This document shows, piece by piece, positions 1-9,283 of a stretch of 37,112 nucleotides of DNA. How positions within the stretch are numbered: position 1 is the stretch's first letter; each line of letters opens with the position of its first letter. The stretch comes from Anaeromyces robustus (Eukaryota; Neocallimastigomycota; Neocallimastigomycetes; Neocallimastigales; Neocallimastigaceae): positions 1-37,112 of the forward strand of contig MCFG01000527.1 in the NCBI GenBank assembly GCA_002104895.1, read 5' to 3'. Position numbers and translations under genes: made by a program. The notes under the pieces were generated by a model. The model saw only the letters and a list, made by a program, of their open reading frames with translations. It had not been told where the DNA came from and made no database searches.

Positions 1-197
1 TAGTTTTAATATTTATTTCGAGGTCTAGTATATACCTCTAGTTAGTAGCTTTTGCCGGTTTATTTTTGAGTTGTAAGGCATAAAAAGCGAAATTAAAATT
101 TATAATTTACCTTAATAAACAATTTGAATTCCTAGTTAAACCAAAATAAATTAACAAACAAAAATGAACGAAGATAACTTTCTTCAATTTAAACGTT
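1..197 (+). other. 5' internal leader of Ty3/gypsy-like element
   Basis: This is noncoding sequence ahead of the Gag ORF. It does not resemble the right end of the LTR at 2333-3047, so the 5' LTR and primer-binding site must lie left of the window. A short inverted repeat (GAGGT ... ACCTC, about 20-38) is visible. An ATG at 164 opens a 24-codon frame that overlaps the Gag start in a different frame. It could be the original Gag start before an indel, or a small upstream ORF. Confidence 0.4.
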
Positions 198-1532
198 ATG
201 TACAAAGATGGATTCGCTGGAGACCGTCGTTTCTTTAAAGGCTTCCTTGCAAAAATGAACCTTGTCTTCATGTTGCAACCAGAAAAATTTTCTGAAGATC
301 CAGTTAAGGTTGCATACATCATTTCCAGACTTTACGGTTCTGCAATGAATTGGGCCGCAACTTTAATTGAAAATGTGGACCCATGTTTAGATGACTATGA
401 AGCGTTTATATCCAAGTTTAAAGCTACTTTTGGAAATTATGATTCAACCTTCATAGCAAACCAAAAGCTCAGAACCATTAAACAGAGACGTCTTGGAGAT
501 GTAAGAAGCTACATCCTGGAGTTCAATAAATACGCAGATGACTCTTCTTGGAATGAAGCTGCTAAAATGGATGCTTTTCTCGCAGGATTAAACGACAATA
601 TTGCAACTAGAATCTTAGAAATGTTTCCTGGACCACAATCCTTATTCTCTCTTCAAACCATAGCTTCTCGTATAGATTTAAGACTTTCTACTCATAATCA
701 ATATTTTAAATCAAATAATTCAAGTAATCATTCTTTTGGTCGTCATGCTAACTCTTTTCAATTTGCTTCGAATAAATCTAATGAAACAATAACTCGTGAA
801 GAAAAAGAAAGAAGAAGAAAAGAACATCTTTGTTTCTACTGTGGATCAAAAAATCATCAAGTTAATAATTGCCCTTTAAAGAATAAAGTGAATGAAGATG
901 ACAATAAACCCTCTTCCAGCAATGCTTTTATTTCTAATCCAGAATCCAAACCAAAATCAAGACCTAGACTTTCTGATGATCCATCTTTGAATGCTCCAGT
1001 TGCCGAATTCAATCTACAAACTTTAAACTCTTCTTGCAATGCTAAACTACTCATCGATTCAGGTTCTCAATTAAATCTTATGGATATACACTTTGCTAAA
1101 GAAAACAATATTCCTTTTGATTCTGATTCTACTTTTCCTGCCGTTTCTGGAGTAGCCGGAAATCAAACAATTTTTGGTAAAACTTATCCCATCTCGTTGA
1201 AATATAAAAATCACCTTTGTAAAACAGAATTCTATATTGTGGATCTACCTTCGTATTGTGGTATTCTTGGAATAGATTGGCTCGTAACTCACAATCCCTC
1301 TATCAATTTTACAACTAAAGAAATAACTTTCAATTCAAATTACTGTCTTTCAAATTGTTTAATACTCCCAAATTCATTCGTGACGAATTCTCAAAATACA
1401 AAATCTGATAAATCTTGTAAACCTCATTCTAAAAATAATAATAATCTTGATAATCACTCTGGCAATAAACTTCTTGTAATACTTCTTGTTTCCACTCAGA
1501 ACGTACAAAATCAATTAATTCACAACCTTTGA
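198..1532 (+). CDS. Ty3/gypsy-like retrotransposon Gag-protease
   Basis: This 444-residue ORF encodes the structural and maturation part of a retrotransposon polyprotein. Residues about 1-170 read as a retrotransposon Gag/capsid domain, with motifs such as KVAYIISRLYGSAMNWA and a leucine-rich LAGLNDNIATRI stretch. A basic linker leads to a zinc knuckle at 212-225 (CFYCGSKNHQVNNC, CX2CX4HX4C), the nucleic-acid-binding motif of nucleocapsid. A pepsin-type protease follows, with active-site DSG at about 287-289 and the conserved GILGIDW near 355-361. The last ~20 residues (LLVILLVS...) look out of frame: from about 1469 the -1 frame is open and resumes the Asn/Ser-rich composition, so the natural product was probably longer. 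The ATG at 198 is the first in this frame after a stop at 165. No reverse transcriptase follows. Family assignment is confident; activity is doubtful. Confidence 0.85.
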   Translation: MYKDGFAGDRRFFKGFLAKMNLVFMLQPEKFSEDPVKVAYIISRLYGSAMNWAATLIENVDPCLDDYEAFISKFKATFGNYDSTFIANQKLRTIKQRRLGDVRSYILEFNKYADDSSWNEAAKMDAFLAGLNDNIATRILEMFPGPQSLFSLQTIASRIDLRLSTHNQYFKSNNSSNHSFGRHANSFQFASNKSNETITREEKERRRKEHLCFYCGSKNHQVNNCPLKNKVNEDDNKPSSSNAFISNPESKPKSRPRLSDDPSLNAPVAEFNLQTLNSSCNAKLLIDSGSQLNLMDIHFAKENNIPFDSDSTFPAVSGVAGNQTIFGKTYPISLKYKNHLCKTEFYIVDLPSYCGILGIDWLVTHNPSINFTTKEITFNSNYCLSNCLILPNSFVTNSQNTKSDKSCKPHSKNNNNLDNHSGNKLLVILLVSTQNVQNQLIHNL

Positions 1533-2005
1533 AAAATAATAATAAACCAACTTATGTTTCTAACTCTTGTGTACTTCCTAGAAAAAATTCTTGTAATAAT
1601 CCTGTTAATCTTAGTACAAATTCTTGTAATCCTGTTAACTCTAGTAATTCTCCTTGTAACTCTGTTAATCTTAGTAACGATTCTTTTAATAATAATTCTT
1701 GTAATAATCTGAAATCTGGTAATCAATCTGTTTCCTCTGGCAATCCTAATTCTTGCTCAAAATCAAATTCTTCAAATCAACCTATTCAAAATATTAATTT
1801 TTCAAAACCCAATAATCCAATCTTTTCGAAGGAGAGTGTGAATAATAAGAATAAATCAAATTCAAATTTTTATTCAAAATCAATTAAATACAAAAGAAAA
1901 CAAAACAACAAATTTAAAGAATTTAAAGTTGATGCATACCTCCCTTATGAAGATAAACCACCTGAAAATTTACCTGTTATTTTGTTAAAAAATAAATCAA
2001 AATGA
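1469..2005 (+). pseudogene. frameshifted Asn/Ser-rich C-terminal continuation of Gag-protease
   Basis: This reading frame (-1 relative to Gag-protease) opens after a stop at 1466-1468. It has no convincing ATG of its own near its start. It encodes about 178 residues dominated by Asn, Ser, Lys and Cys-Pro/Cys-Asn, with degenerate repeats of the type SCNPVNSS / SPCNSVNLS between about 1560 and 1720. It ends in a more ordinary segment (DAYLPYEDKPPENLP) before a stop near 2003. The composition matches the Asn-rich end of the Gag frame just before 1466, so a one-base indel near 1466 probably split one ORF. A programmed -1 shift is possible, but no canonical slippery heptamer is visible. No pol motifs (YxDD, DDE, HHCC zinc finger) are present. 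Confidence 0.5.
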
Positions 2006-2332
2006 AAAAGAAAACTTAAATAATGAATCTCAACTATTAATCTTATTCTATCAATATTTTTATTAATATCAAACTTAGTATTATTATTAGTTTAAATCTT
2101 AGTTTAGTTTAGCTTAGTTTAGCTTATTATTATTATTAATATCATGTAAACTTTATTAATATTCATGTATTTTAATTAATATTCATGTATTTTTATTAAT
2201 ATCAAATTATATTATTTTTACACCTATATAGTATAGTTTTAGTATAGTTTAAAAATTTAGTTAAAATTTTTCTTAGTATAGTTTAGCCTAGTTTTAAGAT
2301 TCGTCTGGTATCCGAATCCTGAAGGAGGACCA
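2006..2332 (+). other. noncoding 3' internal region with polypurine tract
   Basis: Only about 325 bp separate the last retroelement codon from the LTR, so pol is absent, not merely diverged. The stretch holds imperfect tandem repeats: TTAGTTTAGCTTAG-type units near 2090-2130 and three copies of a unit like attaatattcatgtatttt near 2145-2205. It ends in GAAGGAGGACCA immediately before the LTR start. That is the expected place and composition for the polypurine tract that primes plus-strand synthesis. Confidence 0.5.
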
Positions 2333-2360
2333 TGTAACGAATCTATCAATTAGTAAAATA

Positions 2361-2433
2361 GTAACCATGGTCTAGTGGTTAGTAACTATGACCATCTGGG
2401 CGAACACTCTGGGTTCGACTCACACCTTGTTCC
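2361..2433 (+). pseudogene. decayed tRNA-like sequence inside the LTR
   Basis: This 73-nt segment has a box A (TGGTCTAGTGG) and a box B (GGTTCGACTCA) at true tRNA spacing, with TTCGA falling at canonical positions 54-58. The acceptor, D and anticodon stems pair poorly, and the T stem keeps about three of five pairs. It is therefore not a functional tRNA but could retain Pol III promoter-like sequence. It lies in U3, near the LTR tip. Confidence 0.5.
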
Positions 2434-2686
2434 AAATTTTATAAAAATTTTATTTTAAATTTATTTATTATAAATTTCTGTATTTTATTCTGTATTTGTT
2501 TCTGTATTTTATTTCTGTATTTCTTTATAGAATTACATGGAATAAAATTAGAAACTTTAAGAAAAAATTATATAATATTTCTTTATTTTTCTATGAGATT
2601 CATTTTATAACAAAATATCTTAGTTTCTAGCAATTTTTATTATTTTTTATGAACTTTTATTTTTAAAACTATTTTTCCGCAAAAAG

Positions 2687-2694
2687 TATAAATA
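2687..2694 (+). promoter_or_regulatory. TATA box of the LTR promoter
   Basis: TATAAATA follows an AAAAAG run, and the same context (AAAAAGTATAAATA) recurs in family A LTRs. It would place transcription start, and so the U3/R border, roughly 25-35 bp downstream. Confidence 0.5.
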
Positions 2695-3299
2695 GGTGTA
2701 AAACTTTTAGTTAAAATATTTTTCTTTGTGCTTTTATTCTTTTATAACTTTATATATATTAGTAATAATTAATTCATAAGTAGTTTGAAATACTACAAAA
2801 ATTAGTTATTATTAATTTTTAATAATTAATAAAACTAAATTCTAATAAAACATATTTTAAATAAAAATAAAATAAAACTTAAAACTAAATCTTACTAATA
2901 TATATATCTCGACACCGACCTTTCAGGTTAACAAAGGAAAGGTGTTCTGATATTGCAATAAGTATCTTTTATTTTAAATTTTATTTTGTTTGTGTTTACT
3001 TCAGATTTTGGTGTCAATTGTAATATTGGAACTACCGTTCCGTTACAATCATAATCAATTAATCCTTAATCTTTTATTTTTTTATTGATTTTTAATAATT
3101 CTTAATATTAAAAACTTAATAAATAAAATAACTTTAAACTAAATAAAAATTTTAATTAACAAATCTTGAAGTGTTTTTAAATATTTTGTTTGTTATAATC
3201 CATTTATTAATTTTTATGAACCGTAACAAGATTAAAAATAATGAAAATTTTAAATAATAAAATAATAATTTAACTGATTTTGAAAAATTACTAATAATA

Positions 3300-3358
3300 A
3301 ATTAAATGTAGATAATCAAATTAATAAATAATAATTAATTATAATGTCGGATTTTTAG
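3300..3358 (+). repeat. copy of the tRNA-Asn 5' flank without a tRNA
   Basis: The run attaataaataataattaa and its continuation to GGATTTTTAG match the upstream flanks of the tRNA-Asn genes at 12865-12938 and 14092-14165. Here no tRNA is attached. Unlike those loci, the sequence continues past GGATTTTTAG without an LTR, so it may preserve the pre-insertion continuation. Confidence 0.4.
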
Positions 3359-3449
3359 GTTAAATCAAAAATAACCTAGAATCTATTAAGAACTCATTAA
3401 ATAATTTACCAAAAATTTACATCAAAATTAACTTTTACTTCAAGAACAA

Positions 3450-3645
3450 TATTTAATAATTAGAACAGAAAATATTAATAAATAATAATAACAATAACGA
3501 TTAATATTAAAATAAATTTTAGAATATAATGTTTATAATAATGAATTTTAATTATAAAATAAATATTAATTATTATATTAGTTATATGAATAATAATAAT
3601 TAAAGTAGTCTAAAGACTATAATAATAAATTCATATCCTTAAAAA
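3450..3645 (+). repeat. family D repeat fragment
   Basis: It matches the middle of the D repeats at 14690-15420 and 16510-17225. It includes the AGAACAGAAAATATTAATAA-like start, the taatattaaaataaattttaga run and the small hairpin TAGTC-TAAA-GACTA. It is truncated at its right end, where family A-like sequence begins. Confidence 0.5.
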
Positions 3646-3649
3646 GAAA

Positions 3650-4350
3650 ATTATTATTTATATAGATAAAATCTTTAAATCAATATTATTTTATTAATCA
3701 TAATAATACAGAATTTACAGAGTTAAATATTAGTAATAATTCTAAATATTATTTAAAACAATTATATTAGTTTTAGATAAGTTAATATAATAATTATTAA
3801 TTATTACTATTATTATTAGAATAATTAATTATTATTATTATTAGAATAATTAATTATTATATTATTCTAAAGAATTTATTGGAATTTTAAAAATATAAAG
3901 ATTTAAAAACGCTTTTAAGATTTTAAATAATTCAAATAGCTATTTAATCTATATTTAATTATAGAGAAAATAATATAGAAATTATTCTAAAATCATAGAT
4001 TATAATTCTTTATATTTAAATTATTAATAGTTTTATATTAGTTTTTATTATTAGATTTTTATCAATATTAATTTATTCATATATTTTATTTAATTTTATA
4101 CATATATAAATATATTAAGATTAAATTGTAATAATTAAAAGTATTAGTAATTAATATTTAGAAAAGGTATAAATAGAAATTAATAATTTAATTACTTATT
4201 TTAATTTTCTTAACTAATTATTAATAAAAAAATTTTAATAAGAATTAAATATTTAATATGTGTTTCAATATTTATAGTTAAAAAAATAGTAGAGTTACAA
4301 GAGAAAAATATTAATTATTATATTATTTTTAAATTAAAATTTAAATTTTT
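3650..4350 (+). mobile_element. diverged family A LTR relic
   Basis: The sequence parallels the interior of the family A LTR at 5467-6700 over several hundred bases, beginning at ttattaatcataataataca and running through a TATA box at 4168-4175. The start of the LTR is missing, and indels of ATT-type repeats interrupt it. No coding sequence is seen. Confidence 0.45.
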
Positions 4351-4394
4351 ATTTATTTAAAATTTTTAATCCACAATGAAAGTATCATCAGTAC

Positions 4395-4515
4395 AAAAAT
4401 GAATATAACTCTTGAAAACAACTTTGTTTCGCTCTCTTTTATATCGTTCCCAAACGTGTTGATAAGCTCTAAACAAAAGTTATATTTTGGCATTTTGATT
4501 ATTAGAAACCATTTT
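4395..4515 (+). repeat. diverged LTR core module
   Basis: This patch is less AT-rich than its surroundings and can be aligned by eye to the conserved core of family A LTRs (for example GATAAGCTCT near the core's GAGAAGCTCT and TTAGAAACCA near TTGGACCA). It probably belongs to a related, older LTR. Sequence on either side is AT-rich and unrecognised. Confidence 0.35.
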
Positions 4516-5331
4516 TAGAAACCAAAAATTTATGTTTAAAAGAAAATCTGTAATACTGAAAATATAAATATTATTATGGTATTACATATTTATAGTATCA
4601 AGTTAAGTAATACATGAATTGGTAATGTAATTTTGATAAATATTAATAATTAAACTTTAAATAATATTGAATATTATTTATTATAAAATATTAGTAAGAC
4701 ATAGTGCCAATATGGAATGATTTTATTATAATAATCATAATTAATAATCATCAATATTTTATTTAAAGAGAATTACTAATAATTAAATGATAATATTATT
4801 AATTATTAAATATTATTTTAAATGATATATATTCAAATATAATAAATTTTATTTATATTAATTTTTTCATTTATTGTTTTTTAATTGTTATACAAAATTT
4901 TTTGAAAAAAATTATCTTAATATTATTTTAATATTTCTTAATAAAATAATCTATTATGAAATTATTGAATATACGTATTGAAAAATTTTAAATTTTATGA
5001 ATAATTTTTAATTTTTTTTAAACATTGATATTTTAAAAAGTTACTTTTTCCTTTCAATTATTAATTTCTTTATTAATTATATGAAGAAATACAATTCATT
5101 TCTTTTCTTTTTTTTTTTTTTTTTTTTAATTATTTTATATAATACCATATTTTAAGTGGAATATATAAAAAAATTCTTTAAAATAATTTTTTTATCTTAT
5201 TTATTCTTCATTTTTATAATTATTATTAATAATTTTAAAAAAAATTATTAACATCATTATTAAGAATTATTTATTATATAATTTTTATTTAACAAGTTTT
5301 TTATAAGCAATTTAGAAAAAAAATTATAATT
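4516..5331. other. AT-rich spacer, nothing recognised
   Basis: Low-complexity A/T sequence with a T run near 5109-5127. The only functional element seen is the T-rich stretch at about 5310-5325 (A-rich on the plus strand), which would serve as the Pol III terminator of the adjacent minus-strand tRNA. Confidence 0.4.
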
Positions 5332-5402
5332 AGCAGCGGTATGTTTCGATCATACGACCTGTGGGTTATGAGCCCACCACGCTTCCACTGCGCTACGCTG
5401 CT
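5332..5402 (-). tRNA. initiator tRNA-Met (CAT), copy 1
   Basis: This 71-nt cloverleaf has a perfect 7-bp acceptor stem (AGCAGCG/CGCTGCT) and anticodon loop CTCATAA. Three features mark it as the initiator type: the first acceptor pair is A:T, the anticodon stem has three consecutive G:C pairs (GGG/CCC), and the T loop reads ATCGAAA instead of TTCGANN. Its function is cytosolic start-codon decoding. There is no intron. A T run just downstream on the minus strand suits Pol III termination. A family A LTR starts 64 bp upstream of its 5' end. Confidence 0.95.
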
Positions 5403-5466
5403 CTTGTTGAAATATTTTTATATTGTGTAATATTAATTTATATAAAATCTAACCTATAAATTTTTT

Positions 5467-6700
5467 TGTCTCAAATATTAGTGGATTTAAAATTGAAATT
5501 CATTAGTAGATCAATTGCAATTAAATTTCGTTATTGCCAAAATCACTTAAAATTCGATTTTTAATAAAATAAATGAATATAAATGAATATTTAAATTATA
5601 AAAGGTTTAGACTATTAAAATAAATTTCTATCAACTTAATTTAATTTTTATTAAATTAATAAAAATAATATGAAAAAAAAAAAATAACGATAATTCCACA
5701 AATATATTCAAGATTTTCTCCTCTTTGCTTTGATTCTATGCTCATTGAGAAGCTTTGTTCGAGAATTATAGCACATCTTAATTTCAGCTCATTTGGACTA
5801 CTAGTTCTCAAGATATTGGACTTTAAAAAATTTTAAATATATAAAATATAATTTAATTATTTAAAGTGTCTACAAATATAAAATCTTTATATCAATTATT
5901 ACTTTATTAATCATAATAATACAGAATTAGGTATTAATAATATCTAAATGTTATTTAAATTAATAGTTTTAGATATGTTATTTAACACATATTAATTAAT
6001 TATTTTAAAATTCTAAAGAATTCCTTAGAATTCTAAAAATTTCTAAAGATTAAAAATCTTAAATGATTTTAGACGTTTAAAATAGCTATTTTATTAATAT
6101 TCAAATATACAAATTATAATAAAAAATTAAAGATATTATTAACTATTTTATATATAATTAATTAGTTAGTATAGTGAATAATATTATAATTAGAAATCTA
6201 ATTCATAGATTATAAATCTTATTTTCTATAAAATTATTAATAATTATATAGTAGTTTTATTATTAGATTCTTATTAATATTATTTTATTCATATATTTTA
6301 TATAGATCTATATTTGTATGCATATATTAATATTAAATCATATTAATTAAATGTATTTGTAATTATTACTTTAGAATTAGTATAAATAGGAATTGAATTC
6401 TCAATTTCTTATAATGTTCGTAAGATAAAAAATTTGATAACTTAATAACTTAATATTTTGATAGTTTAATAACTTTTTAATTTAATAATTATTGATTATA
6501 ATAATTATTATTTTTATATTTTATTAAATTTTTTATTAATATTTAAAAATAATTTATTAAAATTAATACTAACCTTTAACAAATGTTTGATTGATTATTT
6601 AGAATTTTTGTGTGATAATTTTAATTATATAAATTTTCATTAATTAATTATTATAATTATTAATTCACATCTTGACATGACCAATTTCCTAAACCAAACT
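5467..6700 (+). mobile_element. family A LTR (A4), 3'-truncated, 64 bp upstream of iMet copy 1
   Basis: It starts TGTCTCAAATATTAG, corresponding to TGTCGCGAATATTAG at the U3 end of other copies. It contains the conserved core at about 5682-5820 and a TATA box at 6381-6388, which sets plus-strand orientation, divergent from the tRNA. It ends near ACCAAACT, missing roughly the last 16 bp of the family end. A short inverted repeat (CCAAACTT near 6693 and AAGTTTGG near 6764) sits at the truncation. It is a noncoding solo LTR. Confidence 0.65.
6381..6388 (+). promoter_or_regulatory. TATA box in family A LTR A4
   Basis: TATAAATA lies within the LTR. The equivalent site occurs on the minus strand in copies A1 (8511-8518), A2 (9570-9577) and A3 (35157-35164), which fixes the orientation of each copy. 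Confidence 0.45.
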
Positions 6701-6849
6701 TTATATTTTTTTTAAATATTATTAAGATTTAGATTTAAATAATATTTATAACATATACTCAAAAAGTTTGGTCCAAAAAATAATTATTAATAATAATTTA
6801 CTCTATTTAATTAATGAGAAATTAAATACACACAAATAAGGTTAACTTG

Positions 6850-6980
6850 CTATATACAAGAGTTTTCGTTATGTTTCATTCTAAAGTTAAGCTTATTGAG
6901 AAGTTCTGCACGCTGTCTACAACATATCGAATTTTTATCCAATTAGTATCATTATTCAAAGAGATATTATACAAAAAACA
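6850..6980 (+). repeat. isolated, diverged LTR core module
   Basis: The segment TTGAGAAGTTCTGC ... CTACAACATATCGAATTT ... AGAGATATTAT matches the family A core in plus orientation. Its flanks are not recognisably family A, so this is a remnant of another, diverged LTR. Confidence 0.45.
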
Positions 6981-7276
6981 TTTATATAAAAATTAGATAA
7001 ATTTTTAAAGGATTCTTTTTTAATATATTAATGTTACATTAATTCAAAAGAAATATTATTAATAATTTTATAAAATATATAATAATAATTAAATTAATAA
7101 TTATTGTAATATAAATTTAAATTATCTTGAAATTTTTATAATTAAAATTTATTTAATAAAATATATAAATATTGATATTGATAGAAATATTAATGTAAAA
7201 ATTATAAATATATGTAAAAGATATAAATTTAAGAAATACTGTATAAATTTTCTTACAATTCTTGAATTTTCCAGTA

Positions 7277-7430
<154 letters not shown>

Positions 7431-7639
7431 TAGACAGGATTAATACATATTATTATTACAAAAAAATTTAAATATTAAAAAAATATATATAGTTTTTAAT
7501 TATTTATGATTCTATATGAAAAATGATATAATTTTAAGAGAATATAATTTACTATAAAATATTACATAGAATATAATTTATTATAAAATATTAAATAGAA
7601 TATAAAATTTTTTTCAAAAAATTAGACAAAATTATTTCT

Positions 7640-7710
7640 AGCAGCGGTATGTTTCGATCATACGACCTGTGGGTTATGAGCCCACCACGCTTCCACTGCG
7701 CTACGCTGCT
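7640..7710 (-). tRNA. initiator tRNA-Met (CAT), copy 2
   Basis: Identical in sequence to copy 1, with the same initiator signatures. Its upstream 65 bp also closely resembles that of copies 1 and 5 (gtgtaatattaatttata, then CCTATAAATTTTTT), after which a family A LTR starts. tRNA plus flank plus LTR tip therefore appear to have been duplicated as a unit, or the LTR hit the same site in each. Confidence 0.95.
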
Positions 7711-7775
7711 CTTGTTGGAAAATATTGATATTGTGTAATATTAATTTATATAAATTCTAACCTATAAATTTTTTT

Positions 7776-7850
7776 TGTTACGAATATTAAATTGAAATTC
7801 ACTATTAGGTCAATTGAAATTAAATTTCGTTAATGATTAAATCACTTATT
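7776..7850 (+). mobile_element. family A LTR tip (A5), 65 bp upstream of iMet copy 2
   Basis: It begins TGTTACGAATATTA and follows the U3 start of family A through AAATTTCGTTAATGA, then breaks off where family B sequence begins. It is a truncated LTR fragment. Confidence 0.5.
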
Positions 7851-8247
7851 AAGAAATAGTAATAGAAATATTAATAATCATTTGTTATAATGATATAAGA
7901 TATATTAATAAAGTACTATAAAAATATTTGATATTGATAAAAATAATTATTATAAAATATTAATAAAATTATTTAAAATATTAGTAAAGATATTTGATTT
8001 ATTAAGAAAATTTATAAAAATAGTATTAACATATTTATTATAAGAATATTTATTATGAAGTATTAATAAAATTTATTTAAAAATATTAATAAAATATTTA
8101 TAACTTTATTATAAGATATATATTAATAAGATATTGATAATATAGGAATAATGTTTAATAAAGATATTAATAAAATTATTATATTTTAAGATATTAATAA
8201 ATATTATTAAGAAGTTTTATTTAATGTTAATTTATAAAAAATAAAAC
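7851..8247 (+). repeat. family B repeat (B1), cut by LTR A1
   Basis: It consists of degenerate units such as AAATATTAATAAAATT and TTATAAGATATTAATA, and matches the forward B repeats at 18190-18577 and 19781-20395. It runs up to AAGAAGTTTTATTTAATGTTAA and stops at TTTAA, where LTR A1 is inserted. The terminal GGGAATATTGTA found in complete copies is missing. Confidence 0.55.
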
Positions 8248-8252
8248 TTTAA

Positions 8253-9278
8253 TGTTAAATTCGGGTAGTTTTGGTTTAATATTGGTCAGGTCAAGATGTT
8301 TGATTAATAATTAATAATTAATTAAACAAAATATTCGATAAATAAATTTTATTAATACACAAAATTTAATTAAACACTTATTTAAATTTACTTAATTAAT
8401 TATTTTTTATATAAAACATAATTCTTTTAAAAAGTAATTAGATTAATAAGTCAATAATTTATAAAGTTAGTAATTTTACAAAGATTATAAGAATTTGAAA
8501 ATTTAATTCCTATTTATACTTTTTTCTAGACTATTAATTACTAATACATTTAATTATTACAATCTATTATTTATATATTTATACATGAATGAAATTAAAT
8601 AAAATATATGAATAAAACAATATTGATAAAAATCTAATAATGAAAACTTATATAAAACTATTAATAAATTTAATTATAAAGAATTATAATCTAAGATTTT
8701 AGATTTATAACTATTCTAACTACATAATTATTTAATTAGTATACTATTTAATTATTTATCTATATAATAATTATTTTTATCTTTTGAATTTTATGTTATT
8801 TTCTGTATAATTAAATATAGATAAAATGGTTATTTTAATTATTTAAGATATAATTATTGATTTAAAGATTTTATTTATATGAAATTATAATTTTCTATTT
8901 AGGGGCCTTTCTAAATAATTAAATTATATTTTTATATTTAAAATTCTTTAAAGTCCAATACCTCGCCAACCAGTGGTCCAAATGGGATGAAATTCAGACA
9001 TGTTGTAGCTCTCAAGTAGAGCTTCTCAAAGTTCATAAAATCAATCATAGTAAAGCGGAGGAAAATCTCAATAATTTGACGAGTTATCGTTATTTTTCTT
9101 TAGATTATTTTTCATAATTTATTAAGGGTTAAATTAAGTTGATTTATATTTATTTAATTTGTCCAATTCTTTACTTTCATAATTTAAATACTTTCTAAGT
9201 GATTTAATCAATAACGAAATTTAATTTCAAATGATTTATTAGTGAATTTCAATTTTAAATTCACTAATATTTGCGACA
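8253..9278 (-). mobile_element. family A solo LTR (A1, 1026 bp) with TTTAA target duplication
   Basis: The bounds are TGTTAAAT on the left and GCGACA on the right, TG...CA type. The 5-bp duplication TTTAA flanks it on both sides (8248-8252 and 9279-9283). Minus orientation follows from the TATA box at 8511-8518 on the minus strand. The conserved core is at about 8951-9105, including a small hairpin AGCTCT/AGAGCT at 9007-9023. It is about 300 bp shorter than A2 and A3, through internal deletion or an older subfamily. It is inserted in family B sequence. Confidence 0.7.
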
Positions 9279-9283
9279 TTTAA

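Larger units (their letters stand above)
2333..3047 (+). mobile_element. 3' LTR of the Gag-protease element (715 bp)
   Basis: The LTR begins TGTAACG and ends CGTTACA, a perfect 7-bp terminal inverted repeat of the TG...CA type. It starts directly after a polypurine-like tract, as a 3' LTR should. A TATA box (TATAAATA, 2687-2694) inside it suggests U3 spans about 2333-2715. Downstream, a hairpin-capable segment (CCTTTC 2919-2924 with GAAAGG 2937-2942) lies in the presumed R/U5 part. A tRNA-like sequence sits about 28 bp from the left end (separate entry). The 5' LTR is outside the window, so the target duplication cannot be checked. Confidence 0.75.

Noticed and set aside
857-1726. Minus-strand frames opposite the Gag-protease region
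   Set aside because: They are antisense shadows of the real coding frame, including an Ile/Arg/Thr repeat that mirrors the Asn/Ser repeats.
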